Shown piece after piece: positions 35,203 through 48,030 of a stretch of 64,000 nt of DNA. Position numbers and translations under genes: made by a program. Every line of letters begins with the position of its first letter. Position 1 is the stretch's first letter. The notes below the pieces were generated by a model that was given only the letters and a program-made list of their open reading frames with translations, had not been told where the DNA came from and made no database searches. The DNA is from Hygrophila difformis. Taxonomy: Eukaryota; Streptophyta; Magnoliopsida; Lamiales; Acanthaceae. The stretch is from NCBI GenBank assembly GCA_030278955.1, contig JAOANR010000003.1, positions 54,966,902 to 55,030,901 on the forward strand, written 5' to 3'.

Positions 35203-35864
35203 TTATGATAGGGATTCTTAAAATGGTCAATTCCCTCAAAATTTATAATCAATATATTAAACTTATATTTTTTAAATTATTCAACAATCTGGTGGAATGT
35301 CTTATCCAAGAAAAAACAATATTTTATCCCAAATAAAAAAAAATAAAAAAAATCTGGTGGAATGTATACAAAGGTGACAATCTTGAATCACCAAACGTCT
35401 TCCTATATGTATATTTTTGTTTGTTTTTGAAAATTAAGTTTGGTAAATGATTTTGGGTTTGTAGTATGTACAAATCATTTACTTGTCAATATTTGGCATT
35501 AATTTACATGGAGACGTATTTATGCCAAGTTAACAATATATATTTACTGACAAATTGAGACGCTTTATCCATATCAGAAGAAGAAGAAAATTTTCGCAAT
35601 AATCCGCTTTCAATAAACTCGATCAGGGGCAATTACAAGATTGCTTCAGTAATTTATGAATTTTTTCCATTCAATTATTTAATTATTTACATTTGGAATT
35701 TGATTCCATTGACTGTAAAAATTGACAGAAATTATATCCTTTTGAAAACTTACAAGAAAACTAGAAGGGAAAACTAGGGTCCGGTACTCATTTACCATAA
35801 CATCGTAAGAGTCAAAATCCCTCAATTTCAAACATTATGTTTTAGGCCCCATATATTAGGAAAG
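35203..35864. other. AT-rich intergenic, no gene
   Basis: No gene, repeat end or tRNA-like sequence is recognised. Confidence 0.4.
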
Positions 35865-36506
35865 TTAAGCAAAATACATATCAATCACTTGGTAAAACAT
35901 ATACCAATAACTTGATAAACACCATCATATATTTGTAGTAAAAACCATATGGTATCTGTGATAAACCATACTGGTATAGTGTACTAAACCACGTATCAAT
36001 AACTTGATAAATACTATATGGTAGCTGTGGTAAAGTACATACCAATAAAGTGGTAACCCTAAACCACATATCAGGTAAATACTATATGATATTTGTGGTA
36101 AAGCACATATCAAGAACTTGGTATATATCATATGATATATATGGAATAACCTGGTAAATACCATAAGTTCTTTGTGGTAAAGCACATACCAAGGACTTGG
36201 TAAACCATACTGGTATAGTGTGCTAAACCATGTACCAATAACTTGGTAAATACTATATGGTAGCTGTGGTAAGGTACATATCAACACAGTGGTAGACCAC
36301 GTATCATTAATTTGGTAAATATTATATGATATTTGTGGTAAAGCACATACCAAGAACTTGGTAAATACCATACGGTATATATAGAATAACCTGGTAAACA
36401 CCATAAGTTCTTTGTGATAAAGCACATACCAAGGACTTAGTAAACCATACTGGTATAGTGTGCTAAACCACGTACCAATAACTTGGTAAATACTATGTTA
36501 GCTGTC
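35865..36506. repeat. minisatellite with 240-bp higher-order period (left part)
   Basis: Short units around TTGGTAAATACYATATGGTA and TGTGGTAAAGCACATACCAA are arranged in a 240-bp super-repeat. The marker ACCAATAACTTGRTAAATACTAT recurs at about 35993, 36233 and 36473. The third super-repeat is cut at 36506 by the Tat-type retrotransposon, and the array resumes at 56924. Confidence 0.85.
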
Positions 36507-37184
36507 TGTTGGGGCCACAAAGGATAGTGGGCCGCAAGAAAAAAAGAATTGGGCCATAAAAAGAAAAAAAATGGGCCGAGAGAAGGGGTTTGAAGAAAGA
36601 GAATTCAGAATTAATAGGGCCGAACAATCCAAGAGACCAAACGAAAGAATGATCCAAGAAGCAGGAGATTTCGGCCGAAATGGGACCAAGGCAGCCGAAA
36701 TCAGCCGACTGAGGAGAGATGGGAATCGGCTCAGAGGAATCAGCCGGAGAGCGGTTATTTCAGCTCCGGCTATAAATAGGGGATGCCATACACAGAATCA
36801 GAGAGATCAATCCAACCCCCAAAGTCCTTTATCAAATTTAATTCTTTGTATCTTTACTGCTTTCTTTACAGCTTTCCTTTACAGTTTTTCCTAGACTCTA
36901 GCTTAGCTTGTAGCGGTTACCTTCCAAGTCCACCGTTGTTTCTTAACAACCGGTAGTTTGGTTCTAGTTTTTCCGGTGAATTCGCCGTTGTTTCTTAACA
37001 ACAGGTAGATTCTCCATTGTATTTTGTTGCCATTCAAATTCCAAGGAATATTCAGTCAAGTTTGGGCGTAGTTTGTCAAGTTTGGGCGCATTATCATTAA
37101 TCCGGACCCGTAACCGGTTTGATCCTTTTTTCCGGTAGCCTCCCTTGAGGAGAAAAAGGTCCTTTGGCATCACCAAGCCAAACA
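36507..37184 (+). repeat. 5' LTR of the Tat-type element
   Basis: It begins TGTTGGGGCCACAAAGG and ends CACCAAGCCAAACA (678 bp). A TATA box TATAAATAG lies at 36771-36779, which places the RNA start near 36800. Two internal duplications are visible: GTTGTTTCTTAACAACMGGTAG (about 36936 and 36986) and GTCAAGTTTGGGCG (about 37057 and 37076). Comparison with the 3' LTR by eye shows about six substitutions and one 1-nt indel. Confidence 0.9.
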
Positions 37185-37185
37185 G

Positions 37186-37203
37186 TGGCACGCCCAGTGG
37201 GAC
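37186..37203 (+). promoter_or_regulatory. primer-binding site of the Tat-type element
   Basis: TGGCACGCCCAGTGGGAC lies 1 nt after the 5' LTR, where the tRNA primer for minus-strand DNA synthesis pairs. It starts with TGG as expected for the complement of a tRNA 3' CCA. The tRNA identity was not assigned. Confidence 0.7.
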
Positions 37204-37208
37204 CAGAA

Positions 37209-40200
37209 ATGGCATTTGAACAAGCAACTCCAGCGGTTAACACGGCGGCGAGGACTGATTTGCCGCCGATTCAGGAAGAACGCGCAGCAGAAGCCGGAGA
37301 ATTCCCCCCAGGGTTCCCCGGACCATCAAACTTCCACAATCAGGAGTTTTCGAATGACGATTTAACCCCGCGGTTCCGAGATCAGGTCCAATTTATGGTT
37401 GAAACGGCGGTTACTAATTCGGTTCGCCAGATAGAAGGCAATATCCTGGCAGCAATGCCAGCTATGTTCAGAGCCGAAATAGCGAGGAATATGTATCCGA
37501 TGGGAACGCAGCAAGCACCAATGGCTCAAAATCCACCACCTGCGATGCAAAATCCTCATAATTTTGAACAGCAGGCCTATCGGCTGCTAGGAGGGCAGGG
37601 ACCACGGCCTTTCGTCCCTCCGCAGCAAAGGTACGATCAGCAACAGAATCAACCGCCTCAGCCAGTAGTCCAACCGCCTGCTCCAGTGGTTCAACAGCAA
37701 TACTTACCACAGCAGCCGAATCCACCACAACTGGTTGACAGGTAGTTAATTGCTGAGATAATTCGTACTCAGTTTGGAAATATCATAGCGCCAGGAGAAC
37801 AGGCCGATGCATAGGAAACCTTATCCAGACTACATTGAGGAGCAGTATCCACTGCCTAGAGGAGTAAAGGTTCCAGATTTCAATACTTTCTCTGGAGAAG
37901 TCGGCCGGTCTACGATCGAACATATTGGCCGATTTACAGCTCAATGCACCAGAATTGCGCAAAACGACTTTCATAAGCTGATATTGTTCAGCTTATCATT
38001 AACTGGTCCAGCATTTGAGTGGTACATCAATTTACTTGCGGGATCGGTCAACACATGGGCCGAAATGGAGCGGTTATTCCATGACCGATTCTATAATACC
38101 AGTCCTGAAGTATCGGTGGTTGATCTGACGTCAACCAAGCAGAAGGCGACCGAATCAGTTACTGAGTTTATTGAAAGATTTTATGCAGTGAAGGCTCAAA
38201 TGAAGACAATGCTGCCTGAGCATGAATATATTCAAATCCTGAAGCAGAATCTGAAGTTCGCCGTCAAGGACAGATTGATGGTTACAAGACCAAGGACGGT
38301 TGCCGAATTGACGGCCGAAGCCATAAGGATGAAGACTTATTTGGCAGAACAAGCGGCTTTCAAATCAAGCCGAAGTCAAAGTGGAAGATCGCAACCTATC
38401 CAGTCAGCCGCTTCATTTGTAGAATCTCTGGATAGGTGCGAAGTTCAGGAAGAGTACAACATGGATGATATTCCTGCCTTAGCCGAAGTTGCAAGGGCTG
38501 AATTAGTCATTAAGAAGCCTATGAATTGTCCAGCACTTCGGCCAGCCAGAGGCAAGGAGAAAGAAGGAGGGGATGAATCTCAGAGATTTTATTCTTTCGA
38601 CCTATCTCAAATGGACGAAATATTCGATTATTGCCAGAAAAACGGATTGCTGGAATTTAAAGGAAATCACCCACAGCCTACCAAAGATCAATTGGAAGCC
38701 AGATGGTGCAGATTCCATGGATCGGCTACTCATTCCACGACAATCTGTGGACATTTTAGGAAGCTAATTCAGAAGCATGTCGATGATGGGAAATTAAAAT
38801 TCCCGGACAGGCTTATGGCGATCGACAAGAATCCGTTCCCTGTAGCCAACATGGTGATGGTGCATCCCGACCAGAATAGGTCTGTACATGACCGATTAGG
38901 GGATCAACCATCATCTAGCAAAGGATCTGTGCACGATCGGCTAGGAGATCGGCCATCGGCTCAGAAGACAAGAGTGTGGGAACGGTTAGGATCTCCGAAG
39001 GGGAAGGAGAAGGTTGCGGATGTTTTCGACCGATTGGGGAATTATGAAGTAAAGGAATGGATCAAGCAATCGGAAAAACATCAGAAGGTCGAAATCGGAG
39101 ATGAGAATGAGAAACCAACGTTAAAAATTATAACTAACGGTTGGGACTCAGAGATGAAGTTGACAGCCGATAAGCAGAACGGAAGGACTGTGATTCAGAT
39201 CACAGTTTCTGAAGATGCTGTCACTCCTGAAATGAAGAAACTTAGGAGGCCACCAGCAAATACTCAGGTAGGCCGATGGGTACAGAATTCCCCAGAGAAA
39301 AGGCATTTCGGCCAACGCCGATTTGAGAATTCAACTTGGAGGGCAGAAGACAAAAAGGTTCCAAAAGAAAAGGGATCATATCGTACTTTCAAACGAAGAA
39401 TGCAACGGCTTAGAGCAGCTGGTGCTTTTGAGCAAGAGGAGTACGAAATGATGCATATGGAAGAGGATTTTCCATATGATTGCACGTTCTCTGAAGGAAG
39501 GATCCTCAATAGAGTGTTTTCGGCTCGTTTGAGGTCAGCTGAAGGGAAGGAAGAAAGGAAGCCGAGAGAAGAACAGGATCGGCTGAAGAACACAATGGAA
39601 TTTCGGCCGAAAATAATGCAGCCGAAAACCGAAGATGAACAGCCGAAAGTAAAAGAGGAGTGGAAGCCTAGACCAGTCCGAACTAGGGAATGGAAGCCGA
39701 AAACGAATATCGTCCCGAATGGTGATACATTTTCGATCGGGCAGTTCAAGTTCGACTTAGGGTCTAGTGTGAACATGGTAGGAGTGACCACAAAAACTGA
39801 GGAGGAGTATTGGTCTGATTCTGAACCAGCCGTGGTCTTCTGCCAGAAGGAGGGAGAATATTTCGGCGATGAAGAACCCATTGTGGATTTCTGTTTCGCC
39901 AAACTTGAAGCATTTCGGCCTGAGGCCGAAACTGAGAAAGTGGTCGAAGAAGGTTATGATGCATTTATCCCCGAAGCTCAACCAAGCACGATTTTACCTC
40001 CAACTGCAAAGATGTCTCAGCATGTGAGGCCTTTGTATGTGAAGGTTTGGGTTAATGGGAGACCACTCAGAAGAATGTTTATTGACGGAGGAGCAACCGT
40101 CAATATCATGCCATTATCTACATTGACGAAGATAGGCCGTTCAAAGGAAGACTTACTCCCTACAAGGATGAAAGTATTGAGTTTTGTGGGAGCTCAAACA

Positions 40201-40506
40201 GCGGCCGAAGGGTGTATTTTAGTGGATGTAACGGTCGGGACGATTTCGATTCCGACCATGTTCTTTGTTGTAGATGCAGAAGTCCCGTATGCGGCCCTTC
40301 TAGGCCAATGCTGGATACATACATCCCGATGTTTGCCATCAACACTGCACCAGAAAGTGTGGTTCTGGAAAAAGAATGGCACAGTTGAAGAAGTGGATGG
40401 AGACCAACCTCCGTTTCCAGTCAGCTCAGCCGGCCGAATTGATGCGGTACTATACGAAGAGCCCATACAACCATTCCTAGCAGTGGTAGGGGAACGGTAT
40501 CCGTAG
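37209..40506 (+). pseudogene. gag-protease region of the Tat-type element (stops and frameshift)
   Basis: A Pro/Gln-rich N-terminal frame (37209-37745) begins MAFEQATPA and ends in TAG. The same frame then runs to another TAG at 37812-37814, and the reading shifts +1 near 37806. From there 37807-40506 is open for 899 residues. That frame holds the Retrotrans_gag core (FEWYINLLAGSVNTWAEM at about 38007-38060). Next come basic, charged stretches with three DRLG-type repeats (about 38885, 38935 and 39030) and the aspartic protease motif FIDGGATVNIMP (40077-40112) with a DGGA active-site triad. It ends in TAG at 40504, after which sense continues as VVECDWTDLGF. The product would be the capsid/nucleocapsid and protease part of the polyprotein. 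As it stands the frame is broken. Confidence 0.85.
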
Positions 40507-40586
40507 GTTGTTGAGTGTGATTGGACAGATTTGGGGTTCGAGGTCAGATATCAGGCCGACGAACGGCCAGTCAATGAAAAAACTAA

Positions 40587-43500
40587 ATGATGGATGCACA
40601 ACTGAATCAAGCGATCGAGTTCGAATCGGCCGAACTCGGAGTTTCAGACGATAAAGCAGGATGGAGCGAACTCATGGACACTATTCCAAAATGAACACCA
40701 GATTTCAAAGCCCAAGACCCCTTGAAAATGGTCAATGTTGGTACAGATGAGCACCCGAGGGAGATCCCATTGAGTGCAAATTTAGATCAGCAGATGACAA
40801 GCCGATTCAAGGAGGTGTTAACCGAGTTCATGGATTGTTTCGCATGGGACTATACAGAGATGCCAGGATTGGAGCGATCGATTGTGGAGCACAGATTACC
40901 AATCAAAGAAGGGTTTAGGCCGCATAAACAACCGGCCAGGAGGGCAGCGCCCGAAATAGTCCCAAGAATAAAAGAGAAAATAGAAAAATTGCTAGCGGCC
41001 GGATTTGTGAGGCCAGCTACATATATAGAGTGGTAGTCTAATATTGTTCCTGTAATAAAGAAGAATGGGAAATTAAGAATTTGTATCGATTTAAGAAATC
41101 TTAATATAGCCACTCCAAAAGATGAGTATATGAAGCATATTGTTGATTTGTTGATTGATTCGGCCGCAAGACAAGGGATGTTATCATTTATGGATGGATA
41201 TTCAGGATACAACCAAATCTTTATGGCCGAAGAAGACGTCCATAAAACTGCATTTCGGTGCCCTGGAGCTATAGGAATAAATGAATGGGTAGTAATGCCA
41301 TTCGGATTGAAGAATGCAGGAGCTACCTATCAAAGGGCCATGAATTATGTCTTTCATGATCTAATAGGAGAATGTGTCGAAGTCTACATCGACGATGTCA
41401 TGGTCAGATCCAAAGATATGGAAATCCACTTGGACGATTTACGAAGGGTATTCACAAGGATGAGATTACATGGAGTGAAAATGAATCCAGCCAAGTGCGC
41501 TTTTGGAGTGCAAGCAGGGAATTTTCTTGGGTTCTAGGTACACAATAAGGGCATAGAAGTTGATGCGAATAAGACCAGAGCAATCCAAGAAGCCAGACCT
41601 CCACATGATAAGAAGAGTCTGCAAAAATTCCTTGGGAAGATCGGTTTCTTGAGACGATTCCTGGCGAATGCGGCTGGGAAGTCGAAACCACTAACCGATT
41701 TACTAAGGTTGAAGAAAGAGGAGGAATTCAAACGGGGAGTCGATCAGCAAAGGGCCTTTGTGCAATTGAAGCAAGCTTTGATGAATCCGCCAGTGTTGGT
41801 ACCTCCAATTTTGGGCCGACCGCTGAAATTGTACATAGCAGCGGCCGAGGAGTCTATTGGAGCGTTGTTGGCTCAAGAAGACGATGAAGGAAGGGATCAG
41901 GCGATTTACTATCTAAGCCGAATCCTCAGGGATCCCGAATTAAGGTACTCGCCGATTCATAAATTGTGTTTAAGTCTTTATCATGCATGCCAAAAGTTGG
42001 AATACTATATTCAACCACGGCAAGTGATAGTGGTAGCTTCGGTTGACATAGTAAAAATTATGATGAACGATCCAATCAGTAGCCGAAGAATGGCCAAATG
42101 GGCCATGAAGTTAAATGCATATGACTTGAAATATCAGCCACTTAGGGCTATGAAAGGTCAAATTGTAGCCGATTTTTTGGCCGATCATGCGATGCTCCCA
42201 GTGTCCGACGATATCGGGGATCAAGTTCGGCCGAAAGAAATAAATGAAATAGGAATTGTATATCTACAGCCATGGATAATGATGTTTGATGGTTCAAAAG
42301 CCGCTTCAGGAGTTGGAGCAGGGTTTACTCTACATACACCGGAGGGCAAGATATACAAATCGTGCAGTTACCGAATTCCTATACGAATAACCAAGCTGAA
42401 TACAAAGCATTGATTTCGGGATTAAGACGACTAATGGAAGAAGGAGTAAGAGCTATCGTAATCAGAGGAGATTCGCAAATAGTTATTCAGCAGTTATTAG
42501 GAGATTTTTCGGTGCTCTCAACTAATCAGATTGTACGAAGAAGCAATTGGTTTGTTAGAAGAATTCGACGAGGTTTACATCGAATACATCCCAAGGGAGA
42601 AGAATGAATTAGCTAACGAATTGGCTCAACATGCAGCCAGATACCGGCTAATGCCGATAGCGGGAAATTTGGAAATACGTTTGGCCGAAACAGAAAAGGC
42701 CGAATGGATAAAGAAGATAGCACAAACGTTGGAAAATCCATCCAAAGTTAATCCAGTCGAAAAGCGGAAGGCGATGGATTACATAGTGATAGGAGGATTA
42801 CTGTTCAAGCGAGCCATTGATGAAGTACTACTCAGATGTGTCGGAGAGGAAGATGCTAAGAGAGTAATGGGAGAAGTTCATGAAGGAATATGCGGCGAAC
42901 ATCGTGCAGGAAAATCGATGAAATGGAGTATTATTCGGCTGGGGTATTATTGGTCGAATATGGGGATTGATTGTGAGAAATATGCTAAAGGATGCCGCGA
43001 ATGTCAGAAGCATGGGCCGATTCGAAAGTTACCGGCCGAAGAGCTGCATATAATGATTAAGCCATGGCCGTTTCGAGGATGGGCTATGGATATCATTGGA
43101 AAGATTCATCCCTCTTCGTCGAAAAGGCATGAGTTTGTGCTAGTGGCAACAGACTATTTTACAAAATGGGCCGAAGCTCAGGCATATGTCAGTATTTCGC
43201 AAGAAGATGTGATCGAATTTATTAAGAGACAATTGATATATAGGTTTGGAATTCCACAAACGATTCTAACAGATAGAGGAACTGTATTTGTGGGAGAAAA
43301 AGTCAAGGCCTTTGCAAAAGAGTATGGGATAAAAATTGTGCACTCGTCGCCATATTATCCACAAGGGAATGGGCAGGCAGAGGCCACGAATAAGCAGCTA
43401 ATAGGAATTATAAAGAAAATTATCGAAGAGCAACCAAGGAAGTGGCATGTGAAGCTATCCGAAGCATTGTGGGCCTATCGAAATGCTAAGACTTCAGCCA

Positions 43501-43952
43501 CTTGATTTACACCATTTCGGCTGACTTATGGTATGGACGCAGTACTTCCAGCCGAAATAACAGTGCCGACTTTGAGGACAAGCCAAGCAGATTTAATGTC
43601 GGCTGAACAATATGATTGTGCGATGAAAAATGAGCTATTAGAAGTTAACTCCGATCGGGTGCAAGCCTTTGAGAATTTGCAGAAAAATAAAGACATTGTG
43701 GCCGATTGGTATAATAAGCGAATTCGTGTAAAGCGATTTGAAGTCGGTGATTTAGTTTGGAAAGTTATATGGCCACCCAAACAGAAGGATGGCCGATTAG
43801 GTAAGTGGAGCCCCAATTGGGAGGGGCCATTTATTGTTCAGACGAAATTACCGAATGGAGCATACATGTTGGTAGATGAAAATGGTGAACAGATGTCAAA
43901 TCCAGTAAATGCGAGATACATGAAGAAATATTATCCATCAGTATGGGATTAA
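40587..43952 (+). pseudogene. pol region of the Tat-type element: RT, RNase H, aRNase H, integrase
   Basis: Most of this lies in one frame. TGA at 40692, TAG at 41034, TAG at 41535 and TGA at 43503 interrupt it, and a compensating frameshift pair lies near 42400 and 42520. RT motifs are visible: the catalytic YIDD at 41385-41396 and FMDGYSGYNQI at about 41190. The usual RNase H follows (YIAAAEESIGALLAQ at about 41832). Then comes an archaeal-type RNase H (MMFDGSKAASGVGAGF at about 42279, then NNQAEYKALI). Integrase shows a zinc-binding region (HEG..GEHRAG...CRECQKH, 42870-43013) and a D-D-E core (MDI at 43087, TDRGT at 43270, GQAEA at 43371). The C-terminal chain ends at 43950. Catalytic residues are retained but the stops prevent a full polyprotein. 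Confidence 0.88.
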
Positions 43953-45030
43953 ACATCAAATAAGGCGAAAAAGTAAAGATTTTATTGCATGAGCAAGCAT
44001 TACAAAAGGTGCTACTTCGGCCGAAAACGGCGTCGATAGTCCGAAATTACAATATACAAGGGAAACGTCCTATCCTACGCAGGCATATACAAGGGAAAGG
44101 TCCTTGAAAGATGCTTAGCCTTATAAAAATGCCGCTTAAAACTATCGGCAAAACAGAAACAGAGCACAATTGCTTGCCCCAGAACAGTATTGCCGATTTT
44201 AGTCCTACCACCGAACTTCTACTCCTGGATACGCTAGAACGAATGGTACAACGTCCCAGAGGTAGAAGTCAAATTCGGGTACAACCTCCGCACTATCTCA
44301 GACAGAAGTAGGAGGAGTACAGCGAGGCAGTCACCCAAAACGGTGGAAGGGTGAGGGGATGGAGAAATAACTAAGGGCAGTTATTCCCCCATTAGGTAAA
44401 GTCCGACCGGATATGCAACCGCAAAGTAGAAAAGAGAAGCATGTCCGCATAGCCGTCGAGACCTGCATTTGGAATAACAAGTAGAGATCCTCGCCCATAC
44501 AAACATGGTGAAAAGGATGTTAGCTAAACTCGTGCCGCATGGGCGAAAAGTTTTCGTATCACGTCAGGAAATCCTTGAGGATACATAATCCAAAGACCAC
44601 GGAGACACTGGAGATAAAGGATGAGTAAAGAAAAGAGGTGAGTCATATTACTAAAGAAAACAAGAACTGAAGAAATGGTGGATAAACATCAACAAAAGCC
44701 GGGTATTTATAGGAGAAGGATAAGTACTCGGCAGAGGAAGCGGTCAATATTAAATGTTATTTATGGGAAAATGTTACAGCTGATTCCCGAAAAAAGCTGC
44801 TAACATTCAGAAATCAGTAATAAAGAAGACCGAAAATTATGGGATAGATGGGATACGAATCGTGTTGCAGAAAATAAAAAGATACGAATCCAAGTACATT
44901 CCGTCGGCCAATACAAACTACAAAAAGAAAAGGGGCCGACAACAGTTGGCAAAAATAGCCGAAATTCATATTCAAAGGAAAACAGGGCGAAATTTTGGCC
45001 CATATACAGAAGCAAGTAACGAAAAGAAGA
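43953..45030. other. 3' non-coding region of the Tat-type element
   Basis: No sense frame of note lies between the end of pol and the end of the antisense gene. This is where convergent sense and antisense transcripts would terminate. Confidence 0.5.
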
Positions 45031-45474
45031 CTAATGATCCGCGCTCTCGTCAAAGTGAACATCATCGTCTAATCCTTGCAAAGCGGCGGAAGAAGGGTTA
45101 GCAGAAGATATCGTCATAATCGGGTCCGCTATGGAAGAAGGGCCAGGAATGTCACTCGACAGTAGACGATCGGCACCCAAATCAGCATAGGAAGAAACAC
45201 CGGATTTCCCTGGATGAACAAAAGAAAATGATGAATTAAGATGCAGGGAAAAGATCAAATAAGGAACAAAGGGAAATGAAATACCTCCAGGAGGTTTCAA
45301 AGAAGAAGGAGCATCATCCGACGGGGAAGACTCCATCTCCGACGGGTCCAAAGGAAATAAAGCATGGGGAGAAAGAACGTGAGCAACACTTTTCCCACCA
45401 AGGCTTTTGATAGCCGAATTGAGATGGCCGACTAAAGATTGAGTTTCGGCCCATTTTTTTTGGAAAGTACCAAG

Positions 45475-48030
45475 TGTAACGCCCCAAAAATTTTAAACTA
45501 ATTTTTGCTGACGTCACTGCCGTGTTACCTCACTTAAACTGTTGGCCAATCAATTTAAGTTCAATAACACGAAGTCTGGTAATCAGAAAATCCAACAGAG
45601 AATAACAATAGAGTAAAAGAGTAAGCAACAGAAACATGTCTAACACATAATCATCAAGTCTCGGCTACAAGCCACATACAGTACCTCACCTCGGTACTCA
45701 CGTTAACCTGTCCAAATACCAAGTATACAGGGAAAATAACAAAACAAGGGTTCTCAAGCCAATCCCAACCGTCAGACAATACTAAAAAATAACAAGCTAG
45801 TCACAACTAGATAGCATAGAGTCTAATACAGCAACTCAATCAAGACCTATCAATGCAATCCTACTAGATCACTCAGCCCCAAACCCGTCGTTATGCTCAT
45901 GCACTGCGTCCTCCTCGGGAGTATCTATAAAACAGACAAAAAGCAAGGTGTCAGTACATAAAGTACTGAGCAAGAGTAGGAAAAGCTGGGAAACAGGGAA
46001 TAAGCTTTTAGAGGGGTTATTAACAGTTTATATAATTGCATAATTAAATACATAATTAAAACATCACACCGTCCCATACCGGTGCTTCAACCACGTCATA
46101 CACTGCAAAACATATAATAATATGAATGATGGATGATGAGATGAAATGTTATGACCTAAAGTGTCTATCTACCCTAAATGCAGCACATAAGTATGCCTAG
46201 CGCGCAACCTAAGTACCATGGTCGGTATTCCTCTCCAAATAGGGTCCACTCCCCTAATGGTCAGAAGAGATACCCACAGTGCCCCCACCGCAGACACTAA
46301 CAGCTGAAATAAGTGGCTTACGGTCATGGCGGGTACTAGCCCAGAGCATCTCGCTCTCAAAGGCCAACATGCCCGGGAGAGATACTAACTATGCCCAGTC
46401 GGATACCGACTCGTAAACATTGTTAGGATATCTAACATCCACGAAAGCATAATTCCATATCGATCACAATCACCTTACACAATGTCCAGTCGGATACCGA
46501 CTCGTAAACATTTAGTGTAATTTCTCAGTCCGCAGACTACATACAATATTCGGGTTGTCAACCCCATACATCGGATCACAACAGTACCACATGAGTTAGA
46601 CATATTCCAGGGTGTGCCACGTCCCACATATCGGCACTCGACTCACATACATAGTGATAGAAGCAACGCAAGATTCCATCCTAAACTAAGGCTCGGTGAA
46701 TCTTCTAAGTTCAATCAATACTCATGATAGACACTAACATATCCTAGATCAGTTTTAAGCATATTCCAAGACCTAGAAATGAGTGAGAAGTGATAAAATA
46801 CGAGAAGGGGATGGAAAATGGAAGAAAACAGCAAATCGGCACGCCGGAGACACCCTCGGGTTATAAATTCTAAATTTTGACTTTTTAAAGAGTCATTATC
46901 TCTGAAATCTGATTGCATATTTGAAATCCTCGTTTCGAGTAGGGTCAGATTCATATATGGTTTGCGAAAATCGGGTTAGAAACGAGTAAGTTAGAGCCGA
47001 TTCAAGTTTGTGGGTTTTTGGGGTGCACAGGTGGCGCCAATTGTGGCGCTTAAACCCATTTCCAGGCGCCACACAGGCAATGTGGCGCCTGTACTGAAGG
47101 CTCTGTGGTCCGGGGCGCCGAAGTGGCGCTCCAGGCCACTTTTGGGCGCCGCAAAGGCAATGCGGCGCCTCTGAAGCACCAAACAGGGGCAGAATCCGCG
47201 ATTTTCACCCCTTTCTTCCAATTTTCCACCACTTTGAGCTAAATCCTACTCTTGCCTTGTGTTTTGTAGTCTCAAAGCCTTCAACCTCAGCTCCCAAGCT
47301 TCTCCAAACACCAAAGCAAGCTACAATTCAAGAATCAAACCTCAATACATCTACAAACCATCCTCAACTCTCAAAACCCACATGCAAGAGTTTTTTTTGA
47401 GCTCAAATCCAAAAATGCCCAACCAAAATCGAACAAGGAACTTACCTAGGCTGCCACAACGAGATTCAAGCTCTAATTGAAGCTCCACAACACCAAGCCA
47501 AGCAAACCGAGCCTCCTCAAAGCTCAACTACAAGATTAGGGCAAAAACTCCCAATTTTCGTCACCTCCCAAAACAACCCCAAAAACCTCAACAAAAACCA
47601 TGGAAACCAAGCAATAAGTTGAAGAAATTGCTTACCCAAGTGTTGGTAACCAAACCCCCAACTTGTCTTGAGCTATAATGCACTAATTCTCCCTCAATGA
47701 CTCCATTTTCCCACCTAGGGCTCCAAAAACGGGAATGAGCTCCTCTTGAGGTGTTTGAGTGATAAAATGAAGTAATTGACAGCTTTGGGGGTTTTTAGAT
47801 GAAGTGTGGGTCAATCCGGGTCGGGCATGAAGTGTGGGTCGGGTCCGAAAATGGGTTAATGGGTTGCACCACTTGTCTTGATCACATTGCACCCATTTGA
47901 GCACTTGGACTCCTATTCTATTGTGGGTTTGAACCCACTTATTCTTCCACTTCATTAAGATCATGTCTACAAAATATCCATATAATAAATCCTTTATTAA
48001 TTAACCATAATTAATTAAATTAATCATGTG
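45475..48030 (-). repeat. 3' LTR of the nested element, missing its first ~20 nt
   Basis: In plus orientation it reads TGTAACGCCCC... up to ...TTAATCATGTGTT. It then jumps to internal sequence instead of the AATTAAATCGGGGTGTTACA end found in the other LTR at 53258-53277. Over ~2,550 aligned bases there are about six substitutions and two small indels relative to 50704-53277. Six GGCGCC sites lie at 47033-47169, and two AGTCGGATACCGACT hairpins at about 46397 and 46488. Confidence 0.85.

Noticed and set aside
35925..36425. A 166-residue repeat protein on the minus strand
   Set aside because: It is the translation of the 240-bp minisatellite, and the repeat period divisible by three explains the open frame.
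36571..36894. A protein-coding gene in the Tat LTR (repeated at 56284-56628)
   Set aside because: The frame spans the LTR promoter and TATA box and is simply an open stretch in the LTR.
47050..47232. Small proteins encoded in the GGCGCC region of the nested LTRs
   Set aside because: Open frames occur on several frames because of GC-rich repeats, and indels between the copies change the frame without any sign of constraint.
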